NCBI RefSeq assembly: GCF_000189415.1
Contig: NC_015144.1
Span: forward strand, 248,001-312,000
DNA: 64,000 nt
Reading direction: 5' to 3'
Source of the DNA: Weeksella virosa DSM 16922
GTDB lineage: Bacteria > Bacteroidota > Bacteroidia > Flavobacteriales > Weeksellaceae
Shown one piece after another: positions 42,655 through 51,555 of the stretch. The notes beneath the pieces were generated by a model that saw only the letters and a list, made by a program, of their open reading frames with translations, searched no databases and was not told where the DNA came from. Each line of letters opens with the position of its first letter. Position 1 is the stretch's first letter. The translations under genes and the position numbers were made by a program.

Positions 42655-43641
42655 CTAGAAAGCTACTGGTTTTAGTTGTAAACCAAGTGTTTCATCCCAC
42701 CCAAAAATTAAATTCATATTTTGCACTGCTTGCCCTGCTGCGCCTTTTGTTAAGTTATCTATAACCGAAGTGATGAGCAAAACCTTTCCTTCTTTTTTGA
42801 TATTTAATAAACATTTATTGGTATTGACGACTTGTTTCAGAGCGATGTCTGCATCAGATACAATTGTAAATGGATGGTTTTGATAGTAGTTTTGATATAG
42901 CTCAACTGCTTCAGTTTCGGACAAATCAGTTTCGAGATAAACACCTGCTAGAATGCCGCGTGTAAAATCGCCACGCATTGGTAAGAAATACAATTTAAGT
43001 TCGAAATTTGTATTCAATAGTTCTAAAGTTTGATAAATTTCCCCCTCGTGCTGATGTGAAAATTCTTTATAAAAAGATACATTGTTGTTTCGCCAACTAA
43101 AATGTGTAGAAGGCAAAAGACTTTGTCCTGCACCGGTTGAACCGGTAATCGCATTGACATGAATAGCGGACTTTATTTCTTTTTCTGCAGCTAAAGGCAA
43201 TAAGGCTAACTGAATCGCCGTCGCAAAACACCCAGGATTGGCTATATTTTTGGCTTGTTGAATATCTGTTTTATTGTATTCTGGTAATCCGTATACAAAC
43301 TTTCTGTTTTTATAAATATGGTCTTTTTCTAGTCGGAAATCATTGCTTAGATCGATAATAACCGTTTGATCTGAGTAGGTATTTTTTGAAAGGAACTCGG
43401 CAGATTTCCCATGTCCTAAACACAAAAATACCACATCGGCATTGTGATCTATCGTGTCTGAAAAATAGATTTCTGTTTCGCCCAACAAATCATCATGCAC
43501 TTTGACGATTGGGTTTCCGGCGTTCGAGGTACTGTATACCGAAGTGATTTCTACCATCGGGTGATGCAATAAGATGCGCAAAAGTTCTCCTGCTGTGTAT
43601 CCTGCTCCACCTACAATGCTTACGGTTATTTTGTTTTTCAT
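42655..43641 (-). CDS. argC: N-acetyl-gamma-glutamyl-phosphate reductase
   Basis: This 328-residue NADPH-dependent reductase catalyses the third step of arginine synthesis. The N-terminal dinucleotide-binding stretch is VSIVGGAGYTAGELLRILLH; the catalytic cysteine is in KNIANPGCFATAIQLALLPL; LPMRGDFTRGILAGVYLET and LITSVIDNLTKGAAGQAVQN are also typical. It lies 84 bases after argG in the minus-strand operon. Confidence 0.97.
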   Translation of the reverse strand: MKNKITVSIVGGAGYTAGELLRILLHHPMVEITSVYSTSNAGNPIVKVHDDLLGETEIYFSDTIDHNADVVFLCLGHGKSAEFLSKNTYSDQTVIIDLSNDFRLEKDHIYKNRKFVYGLPEYNKTDIQQAKNIANPGCFATAIQLALLPLAAEKEIKSAIHVNAITGSTGAGQSLLPSTHFSWRNNNVSFYKEFSHQHEGEIYQTLELLNTNFELKLYFLPMRGDFTRGILAGVYLETDLSETEAVELYQNYYQNHPFTIVSDADIALKQVVNTNKCLLNIKKEGKVLLITSVIDNLTKGAAGQAVQNMNLIFGWDETLGLQLKPVAF

Positions 43642-43725
43642 GTGTTGTTTATTATTGTGTTTTTGTTGGATAAGCTATTTACAAGAAAGTGAGTTCAATT
43701 GAATGAACTCACTTTAACCAATCAA

Positions 43726-44907
43726 TTAATCGAAGCTATGAACTATTTTTAATTGATTCCCGAATATTTTAATAAATCCTCTTGCATCTCTCGAATCCCA
43801 TGCTTCATTTTCTTCTCCGTATGTTGCTACTTTTGATTGCATCATGTCATACGGTGATTCGATTCCGATCATAGAGAAATGATACGGATTCAGTTGTACT
43901 TTTACCTTACCAGTGACATGATTTTGCGATGACTCTAAGAATGCTTCGATATCTCTCATGACAGGATCCAAATATTGAGCTTCATGTAACAAAGTCCCGT
44001 ACCAGTTTGCCAAAGTATCTTTGTGCAATAATTGCCATCTAGTAAGGGTGTGTTTTTCTAGTAAATGATGAGCTTTGATGAGTAGATGAGCTGCAGGTGC
44101 TTCGAAACCAACTCGTCCTTTGATTCCTAATATGGTATCACCAACATGTATGTCTCTCCCGATAGCGTATTCTCCACCAATTTCATTGAGTTTTTGAATT
44201 AATTCTACTGCTGTTAATTTTTCACCATTGAGAGCCGTTGGGATTCCTTTCTCAAACTCTATCTCTATAACGGATGGTTCTGTTTTGGATAATTGAGTCG
44301 GATAGGCTTCTTCTGGTAATGGCTGATCTGACGTAAGGGTTTCTACGCCTCCTACCGAGGTTCCCCAAATACCTTTATTGATAGAGTATTTGGCTTTTTC
44401 CCAACTGTAATGAACTCCTTTTGATTGTAAATAATCTACCTCTTGTTGGCGAGATAACTTCTCGTCTCGGATTGGAGTAATTATTTTCGACTGTGGGGAT
44501 ATAACTGCGAAAGCAAGATCGAACCGAATTTGATCGTTCCCAGCTCCGGTAGAACCATGCACTATATATTCAGCATCTATTTCTTTGGCATACTCTGCAA
44601 TAGCAATAGATTGGAACATTCTTTCTGCACTCACAGAAAGTGGGTATGTATTATTTTTCAAGACATTTCCGTAGATTAAAAACCGAATACAGTCTGTAAA
44701 ATATTTCTCGGTAATATCGATGGTGACATGTTTTGCAGAACCCAATTCGTAGGCGCGCTTTTCTATTTCTTTTAGTTCTTCTTTAGAAAATCCTCCCGTG
44801 TTTACAATCACTGTATGCATTTCCATTCCTTGTTCTTGTGTAAGATTTACTAAACAGTACGAAGTATCTAAGCCACCACTATAGGCCAAAACTGCTTTTT
44901 TGCTCAT
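43726..44907 (-). CDS. argG: Argininosuccinate synthase
   Basis: This 393-residue ATP-dependent ligase joins citrulline and aspartate. The PP-loop is KAVLAYSGGLDTSYCLVNL; SVSAERMFQSIAIAEYAKEI, YIVHGSTGAGNDQIRFDLAF and AYPTQLSKTEPSVIEIEFEK follow. The ATG overlaps the argR stop by 4 bases (44904-44907), so ArgR and ArgG are coupled. Argininosuccinate lyase (argH), the next enzyme, is not in the window. Confidence 0.97.
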   Translation of the reverse strand: MSKKAVLAYSGGLDTSYCLVNLTQEQGMEMHTVIVNTGGFSKEELKEIEKRAYELGSAKHVTIDITEKYFTDCIRFLIYGNVLKNNTYPLSVSAERMFQSIAIAEYAKEIDAEYIVHGSTGAGNDQIRFDLAFAVISPQSKIITPIRDEKLSRQQEVDYLQSKGVHYSWEKAKYSINKGIWGTSVGGVETLTSDQPLPEEAYPTQLSKTEPSVIEIEFEKGIPTALNGEKLTAVELIQKLNEIGGEYAIGRDIHVGDTILGIKGRVGFEAPAAHLLIKAHHLLEKHTLTRWQLLHKDTLANWYGTLLHEAQYLDPVMRDIEAFLESSQNHVTGKVKVQLNPYHFSMIGIESPYDMMQSKVATYGEENEAWDSRDARGFIKIFGNQLKIVHSFD

Positions 44908-45365
44908 GAAATGTTGTTTTTTATGTTTGGTAAAATTGTTTGTATTTCTTCTATAAATTTTTTTCGACTTATATTTTCTCTCAAAATAAGTAAAATTGTA
45001 TCATTACCTGCAATTGTGCCTAACAAAGATGGAAGTTGGTGATTGTCTATTTCGAATGCCAAGCCTAAAGCATAGCCTGGCTTGGTTTTTAGAACTCCCA
45101 GGTTTGCAGTAAATTCTAAGCTTACCTCACTTTGCAAAATCGTATTGTGCATTGTTACTCCTTCTTCTGGCAATTGATAACGATAATCACCTTTTTCGGT
45201 AGGAACTTTGATTATTTTTAATTCTTTTAAATCTCTCGACAATGTAGCTTGAGTAACTTGTACGTCTTGAGAAATTAGTTTTTTTAACAATTCCTCTTGA
45301 CTTGCAATTTCTTCAGTAGAGATTAACTTCTCTATTAATTGAAATCTGTATTTTTTATTACTCAT
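44904..45365 (-). CDS. argR: Arginine repressor
   Basis: This 153-residue hexameric repressor has an N-terminal winged helix (LIEKLISTEEIASQEELLKK, VTQATLSRDLKELKIIKVPT) and a C-terminal arginine-binding domain with ALAFEIDNHQLPSLLGTIAG-like sequence ending in GTIAGNDTILLI. It is the first gene of the arginine operon; ARG-box-like palindromes lie immediately upstream, so it probably represses itself and the operon when arginine is plentiful. Confidence 0.95.
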   Translation of the reverse strand: MSNKKYRFQLIEKLISTEEIASQEELLKKLISQDVQVTQATLSRDLKELKIIKVPTEKGDYRYQLPEEGVTMHNTILQSEVSLEFTANLGVLKTKPGYALGLAFEIDNHQLPSLLGTIAGNDTILLILRENISRKKFIEEIQTILPNIKNNIS

Positions 45366-45367
45366 TT

Positions 45368-45442
45368 TGTATAATTATTCAACCATAATCATAAATTCAC
45401 AAAACTTAGATAAATTTTTTTTGATTACTGAATATTTATTCA
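45368..45442 (-). promoter_or_regulatory. ARG-box-like operators in front of argR
   Basis: TGAATATTTATTCA (45429-45442) matches the core ARG box, TGAATWWWWATTCA. TGTATAATTATTCA (45368-45381) is a one-mismatch copy and TAATCATAAATTCA (45386-45399) a weaker one next to it. Paired boxes are the normal ArgR target. The first overlaps the stop codon of the GNAT gene. Confidence 0.75.
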
Positions 45443-46020
45443 ATATCAATATCATTCTTTAGACTTTCTTCTTTTTGTTTCTTAGCAAATTCATCATCGA
45501 GATTATCATACACTAAACCGGTGCAAATACACATTTTTCTTTCGTTTTCTAATAATATATGGTAATTCTTACAACTTTTACAGCCATTCCAGAACTCTTC
45601 GGATTGTGTTAACTCAGAGTACGTTACCGGTTTATATCCCAGCTTTGTATTCATGCGCATTACCGCCAAAGATGTTGTTATGCTAAAGATTTTCGAGTTC
45701 GGGAACTTGGTTCTGGATAATGCGAAAATTGCCTTTTTTATTTCTTTTCCAATTCCAGATGTGCGTAGATCGGTACGAACAATCAACCCAGAGTTAACAA
45801 CAAACTTCTCTTCTTCATACGTTTCGATATAGCTAAATCCAGCCAAAGATCCATCGTCATCAAATGCAATAATGGCATTACCATTGACCATTTTACGCTG
45901 TAAATAAACTGGATTTCGCTTGGCAATTCCCGTTTTTCTTTGTCTGGCCGACTCTTCATACCAAAGCACCAATTCATCTGCATACTTTACATCGTCTTTA
46001 TTTGCTATTCTCACGACCAT
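45436..46020 (-). CDS. GNAT acetyltransferase, probable N-acetylglutamate synthase role
   Basis: The 194-residue GNAT domain covers about residues 1-130 (VNSGLIVRTDLRTSGIGKEI is the acetyl-CoA loop region with RTSGIGKEI). It is followed by a Cys-rich tail: FWNGCKSCKNYHIL and RKMCICTGLVYD, which could bind zinc. Such a protein is common in flavobacterial arginine clusters, where no classical ArgA is found, so glutamate acylation is the likely role by context. Its promoter is divergent from argB. The stop overlaps an ARG box. Confidence 0.75.
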   Translation of the reverse strand: MVVRIANKDDVKYADELVLWYEESARQRKTGIAKRNPVYLQRKMVNGNAIIAFDDDGSLAGFSYIETYEEEKFVVNSGLIVRTDLRTSGIGKEIKKAIFALSRTKFPNSKIFSITTSLAVMRMNTKLGYKPVTYSELTQSEEFWNGCKSCKNYHILLENERKMCICTGLVYDNLDDEFAKKQKEESLKNDIDIE

Positions 46021-46252
46021 TGCTGTAATTGTTTTGATTGAAATTGAGATTGAAAAAAACGATGAAAAAGGAAAAACACTTGGCTGTAGAGCCTAAAAAA
46101 TTGTTGATTATTTAACTTGCTTCTTTTTGCAAGCGGAAATAATTTTTCCATTTTATGATAAGAATTCAGTTGTTATACTGAAGTACAAATTTAAAAACTT
46201 TATTTTTGTAAAACGTAATAAAACTTAAAAAAAACACAATAATTTTATCAAC
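46021..46252. promoter_or_regulatory. Divergent promoter region between the GNAT gene and argB
   Basis: This 232-base region holds a plus-strand -7 box TATTTTTG (about 46,201-46,208) with a TTG upstream, driving argB. An imperfect ARG-box half-palindrome TGATAAGAATTCA lies at 46156-46168. The hairpin-like CTTGCTTCTTTTTGCAAG is near 46,119-46,136. A shared ArgR site would regulate both directions, but this one is weak. Confidence 0.5.
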
Positions 46253-47020
46253 ATGCTGAAAATATACAAAATAGGTGGTGGCATCATCGATAATCAGGTA
46301 GAATTATCCGACTTTCTCCATCTTTTTTCACAAGAAAAATCACCGAAAATTTTAGTACATGGCGGAGGAAAAGGTGCATCTAAACTTTTACAACAATTAG
46401 GGATCGAGCCTAAAATGGTCGATGGTAGACGTATCACTGATCAAGAAACTCTAAATGTTGTTACAGGTTTATACGCAGGAAACATCAACAAATCGATTGT
46501 TGCGCAATTACAAAAATTCAACATCAATGCACTTGGACTTTCGGGTGCAGATGCCAATTGTATTACCGCCACAAAACGTCCTGTACACACTATCGATTAC
46601 GGTTTTGTTGGTGATTTAGACGAAAAAAGTGTCGATGCCGCTAGATTGCAATCTTTTATAGAATCAAACCTTACGCCTGTTCTTTGTGCAATAACACACG
46701 ATAAAAAAGGAAATCTTTACAATACCAATGCAGATACCATTGCATCGCAAGTTGCAATTGCGCTAAGTAAATTTTATCAGGTTGAGCTAAATTTTTGTTT
46801 TGATAAAGTTGGAGTTTTAAGAGACATTAATGATGATTCCTCGCTCATTTCGAGTATCAATAATAAAGAATATCAGCAATTGAAAGCTGATAAAATAATT
46901 TTCGAAGGGATGATTCCGAAATTAGACAACGCTTTCGAGGTAATTGCAGCGGGCGTGAAACAAGTTAATCTGGTACATGCACTTAATATACATACCGAAA
47001 CAAAAACTGTATTATGTTAA
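46253..47020 (+). CDS. argB: N-acetylglutamate kinase
   Basis: This 255-residue amino-acid kinase phosphorylates the acylated glutamate. Motifs are KIYKIGGGIIDNQVELSDF, ILVHGGGKGASKLLQQLGIE, MVDGRRITDQETLNVVTGLY and LSGADANCITATKRPV. It starts with the ATG right after the promoter region and overlaps argE by 7 bases. It is somewhat shorter than the enterobacterial enzyme, within the range for Bacteroidota. Confidence 0.95.
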   Translation: MLKIYKIGGGIIDNQVELSDFLHLFSQEKSPKILVHGGGKGASKLLQQLGIEPKMVDGRRITDQETLNVVTGLYAGNINKSIVAQLQKFNINALGLSGADANCITATKRPVHTIDYGFVGDLDEKSVDAARLQSFIESNLTPVLCAITHDKKGNLYNTNADTIASQVAIALSKFYQVELNFCFDKVGVLRDINDDSSLISSINNKEYQQLKADKIIFEGMIPKLDNAFEVIAAGVKQVNLVHALNIHTETKTVLC

Positions 47021-48087
47021 ACAGAAAAGAGCTTAAAAATAAAGCAATCGAACTCTTGAAGGATTTAATCGAAATTGAATCTTTTTCAGGAGAAGAAAAC
47101 AAGACAGCTGATCGAATTGTTGAGTTTTTAGAACAGTCTGGAGCAAAAGCAGAACGGATAAACAACAATGTGTATAGTTTTCACTCTCCTTATGACCCTA
47201 CCAAAAAAACAATTCTACTGAACTCGCATCACGACACGGTGAAACCTGGTCAATCTTGGACCTACAATCCTTTCGAAGCAAAGATAGAAGGTGATCGTTT
47301 AACGGGCTTGGGTAGTAACGATGCTGGTGCTTCGGCAGTTAGTCTTTTGGCTACTTTTATCTATTTTCTAGACAAAGAAATTCCGTTCAACCTTATAGTG
47401 GCAATAACGGCAGAAGAAGAAAATTCAGGAAATTTGAATGTTGGCAGTTTGTTACCTTCTCTCCCCAAAATAGATTTGGGTATTGTTGGAGAGCCAACCA
47501 AAATGGATATGGCAATCGCAGAAAGAGGGTTAATTGTCTATGATATTGAAGTGAAAGGTAAGACAGGTCATGCTGCGCGCAACGAAGGGATTAATGCTAT
47601 TTATTTAGCCAATGACCTTTTGAATCGATTACAAAACTTTTGTTTCGATAAAGTATCGGAATTTATGGGACCCGTGAAGTTAACCGTTACCCAAATAGAA
47701 GCCGGTAAACAACACAATGTGGTACCGGATTCTTGCAAACTTGTAATGGATGTACGTGTGAACGAACTGTATAGCAATGAGGAAGTAAATGCTCGTTTAC
47801 AAAAAGAATTTTCTTCGGATTCGATTTCATTTATTCCACGATCTCTGCGATTAAACTCTTCTAAGATAGACCCTACACACCCTATTGTACAAAAAGGGAT
47901 ATCTTTGGGTTGCGCTACATATGGTTCTCCTACCCTTTCTGATCAATCGATGATGGATTTTACCACTGTAAAAATTGGACCAGGAGATTCTGCTCGATCA
48001 CATACACCGGATGAATTTATTTATCTTTCGGAAATTGAACATGGAATTGATCGATACATTGCATTACTCGAAGATTTTAATTTTTAG
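47014..48087 (+). CDS. argE: N-acetylornithine deacetylase / M20 peptidase family
   Basis: This 357-residue zinc hydrolase removes the acyl group from ornithine or citrulline precursors. Metal-binding motifs are LLNSHHDTVKPGQSWTYNPF, LGSNDAGASAVSLLATF, AITAEEENSGNLNVG, LGIVGEPTKMDMAIAERGLI and the late His in GDSARSHTPDEF. It overlaps argB. In Bacteroidota it may act on N-acetylcitrulline or N-succinylcitrulline. Confidence 0.93.
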   Translation: MLNRKELKNKAIELLKDLIEIESFSGEENKTADRIVEFLEQSGAKAERINNNVYSFHSPYDPTKKTILLNSHHDTVKPGQSWTYNPFEAKIEGDRLTGLGSNDAGASAVSLLATFIYFLDKEIPFNLIVAITAEEENSGNLNVGSLLPSLPKIDLGIVGEPTKMDMAIAERGLIVYDIEVKGKTGHAARNEGINAIYLANDLLNRLQNFCFDKVSEFMGPVKLTVTQIEAGKQHNVVPDSCKLVMDVRVNELYSNEEVNARLQKEFSSDSISFIPRSLRLNSSKIDPTHPIVQKGISLGCATYGSPTLSDQSMMDFTTVKIGPGDSARSHTPDEFIYLSEIEHGIDRYIALLEDFNF

Positions 48088-48113
48088 TTGGTAGCTGGTC
48101 TATCAGAAATATT

Positions 48114-48147
48114 AAAAAAACCCGATTCAAAAGAAACGGGTTTTTTT
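48114..48147. terminator. Bidirectional terminator between argE and tonB
   Basis: Stem AAAAAAACCCG / CGGGTTTTTTT with a 12-nt loop. It lies between the converging argE and tonB stops. Confidence 0.85.
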
Positions 48148-48172
48148 GTATTAATATTTTCTATGAAAAATA

Positions 48173-49132
<960 letters not shown>

Positions 49133-49167
49133 TTTCTCTCTTTTTTAAAACATTCTACGACTTACCT

Positions 49168-49707
49168 TTATTTACCAGCTTTTTGCTTGTAAACTTCTAC
49201 TTCTTTTGCATCGGCATCTTTCATACCGTACTTGGTAGATTTGGTAATTTCCATTTCATCCAAAACGTCTACAACGTTTTTGTAATTTGCATCATCAGTC
49301 GGTTTAATGATCACGGTAAACATATCCTTATTCTCTGCTCTTGCAGTAGCTGTCTGGATTACTTTACGTATTCCTTCTACCGAATAATCTGTTTCATTCA
49401 GTGTTTCTGGACTAAGATCTTTAACTTCTGATTGATGCCAATACAATTTGTTATCTCCACCAATGATGATAGATAATGAGTTTGATAGCTTTATCTCGTC
49501 TTGATTTTGCTGTTCAAAAGGTTTATCTAATTTAGGTGGCATATTCAAATTCATGACGTTTGGTTTACTAAACGTTGTCGCGAACATAAAGAATGTAATC
49601 AATAAGAAACCTAAATCTACCAAGGGCGCCATATCGACTTTTGTCGACTGTTTCTTCGAGCGTACTTTACCTCCCTCATTTCCTGAGGACTCTTGTATTT
49701 GTGCCAT
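49168..49707 (-). CDS. exbD: ExbD/TolR-family biopolymer transporter, second copy
   Basis: In this 179-residue protein a single membrane segment with the key acidic residue (VDMAPLVDLGFLLITFFMFA, D at about 31) is followed by a periplasmic domain. It starts 18 bases after the preceding exbD. Two adjacent ExbD-like genes are usual in Bacteroidota exb-ton operons. It works with ExbB and TonB in the same operon. Confidence 0.93.
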   Translation of the reverse strand: MAQIQESSGNEGGKVRSKKQSTKVDMAPLVDLGFLLITFFMFATTFSKPNVMNLNMPPKLDKPFEQQNQDEIKLSNSLSIIIGGDNKLYWHQSEVKDLSPETLNETDYSVEGIRKVIQTATARAENKDMFTVIIKPTDDANYKNVVDVLDEMEITKSTKYGMKDADAKEVEVYKQKAGK

Positions 49708-49725
49708 TTTCTTTAAATTTCTTTA

Positions 49726-50325
49726 TTATTCTGCAGTTGTAATCAACTGGAATTTGTTCATATTCTTTTCTTGCAATTCGTTCAAGAGTAACTTAAACTG
49801 TGGATAAGTCGCTTCTTGGTCACCTTTTATTGCAAGGTTCACTTTATCATTCACTTCCTTAGCAGCGAAAACCCAATCAACCATTTCTTTGTTAGGGTTT
49901 ATCGTATCTAAAGGTATTCCGGCTTGGCTGCTTTGCAAATATTTCTCGCGATCTCCTGAAGTTAAATTCAAGAACTGACGCATCCCTTGCATTGGCGCAC
50001 CAAACTCGGCTGTTTCTCTAAAGGCTTTCTTTTCACCGTCTGTAAATCTTACCCCATATTTCTCTCCCATTTTCTCTAAGGTTGGTATTCTATCTTTTTC
50101 TTCTAATGAGAATAGATATTTACCTTCCTTGGTAATAGAGATTCGCATCATATTGTCGTCGGCCATTTTCAGCGTTGAAACTGAACTTGGTGTTACCACC
50201 TCAACCACTTCTGGTTCGCGAAAGTTGGATGTCAAGATAAAGAAAGTTAACAAAAGCCAAGCCATGTCACTCATAGCTGTTAAGTCCATATTCGGACTTT
50301 GTCTTTTCGGTTTAACTCTTGCCAT
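49726..50325 (-). CDS. exbD: ExbD/TolR-family biopolymer transporter, first copy
   Basis: The 199-residue ExbD-type protein has the membrane helix MDLTAMSDMAWLLLTFFILT with the conserved Asp, preceded by basic RVKPKRQSP. The periplasmic part has a long acidic/basic insert. It is directly after exbB in the operon. The paralogue at 49168 is moderately diverged, suggesting a heteromeric ExbD dimer. Confidence 0.93.
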   Translation of the reverse strand: MARVKPKRQSPNMDLTAMSDMAWLLLTFFILTSNFREPEVVEVVTPSSVSTLKMADDNMMRISITKEGKYLFSLEEKDRIPTLEKMGEKYGVRFTDGEKKAFRETAEFGAPMQGMRQFLNLTSGDREKYLQSSQAGIPLDTINPNKEMVDWVFAAKEVNDKVNLAIKGDQEATYPQFKLLLNELQEKNMNKFQLITTAE

Positions 50326-50415
50326 TTTTCTCTGTTTGTTTAATTAATCTTTGTATTATCATTCAATTCTTATACCGAGATAAACTTCTTAAGTTTCTCT
50401 TCGGATTATTCTAGA

Positions 50416-51234
50416 TTAATTGTGTGCAGAGAAAGATTGTTGAATGCTCATTCCTACTTCGTCGATTTTGAATGTTAAATCGTCAATTTTAGAAGTAAAG
50501 TAAGCATAAGCGATAATTGCGAAAGCTGAAGCTCCAATACCCATACCGGTATTAATTAACGCCTCGGCAATACCAACAGATAATTGTGCAGCATCTGGAG
50601 ACCCTCCTCCTTCACCTAATGCGAAGAACGCTTTAATCATCCCGATTACTGTTCCCATTAACGCGATTAATGTACCAATAGATGCAACCGTAGAAAGTAC
50701 CGTCATGTTTTTCTCTAATGTTGGCATTTCTAAAACAGTAGCCTCTTCTAAAGTTTTATTTAATTGTACTAATTTTTGTTCTTTGTTCATGGTATTGTCA
50801 TTCTGTAATGCTTTATAAGTTGTCAAACCTTCTTTCACTACATTTCCTACAGATCCTTTTTGTTTGTCACAAAGTTCGATAGCCTTGTTGATTTCGTTTT
50901 TGTTTAATAAAGCACGGATGTCGTTTACAAATTTGTCTACACTTCCACTACCATTTGCTTTACCTAAAACAATTGCACGGTCGATTGAGAAAACAATTAC
51001 CATAAAGAAGAATGTCATCAAGAATGGGATGATGTGACCTCCTTTACGAATAATTCCTAAGAAATTTAATGGGTGCCCATACTCAACATCTCCGCCCTCA
51101 AAATTTCCTTCATTACCAAACCAAAGGTAGAAAATACATGCTGCTATAGCATACAAAATTACAATTGTGATTACTGGATTAATACCTGCCTTTTTTCCTG
51201 TTTGCTTAGCTGGTACAGTTACATTCTTTTCCAT
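50416..51234 (-). CDS. exbB: ExbB/TolQ/MotA-type proton channel
   Basis: The 272-residue protein has three membrane segments: the first at about 20-38 (PVITIVILYAIAACIFYLWF), the second near 67-85 (GGHIIPFLMTFFFMVIVFSI), and the C-terminal pair around TLEKNMTVLSTVASIGTLIA and ALINTGMGIGASAFAIIAYA. The TVASIGTLIALMGTVIGMIK motif is the ExbB signature. It is the first gene of the operon. Confidence 0.95.
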   Translation of the reverse strand: MEKNVTVPAKQTGKKAGINPVITIVILYAIAACIFYLWFGNEGNFEGGDVEYGHPLNFLGIIRKGGHIIPFLMTFFFMVIVFSIDRAIVLGKANGSGSVDKFVNDIRALLNKNEINKAIELCDKQKGSVGNVVKEGLTTYKALQNDNTMNKEQKLVQLNKTLEEATVLEMPTLEKNMTVLSTVASIGTLIALMGTVIGMIKAFFALGEGGGSPDAAQLSVGIAEALINTGMGIGASAFAIIAYAYFTSKIDDLTFKIDEVGMSIQQSFSAHN

Positions 51235-51555
51235 TTACTAATTCTTTTAAATAATTTATGTTTTTTATTAACGTGGGTGTAAATTAAGTGAAAATTTTTC
51301 AAATCAACCATATAAATTTTTGGTTGTTCATGTAAATTTAATATTTCGATTAAAAAAAGAGGTTTTATAGTCATTTTTCTGAAACAAAAAACTAGAGCAA
51401 CCTAAATCTATTCAATTCAAATGAAAAAAACTTCACTTCTATTACTTTCCGTTTAACAAATATAAATAAGTTTTAGATAATCCTATTTATTTTTTACAAA
51501 TAATGATTTTTATAGCATTTAACTTTTTCCGACCTTTGACACCTCAATCAATCCT
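51235..51555. other. Divergent region between exbB and topB
   Basis: About 320 A+T-rich bases. It must hold promoters for both directions. One 11-codon ORF at 51421-51456 (MKKTSLLLLSV) looks like a signal-peptide start followed by a stop; it may be a relic or chance. No terminator or repeat seen. Confidence 0.5.

Noticed and set aside
46119-46136. Hairpin in the argB leader as a possible attenuator or riboswitch
   Set aside because: The stem is short, has no T-run and lies upstream of the probable argB -7 box, so it is not in the message.
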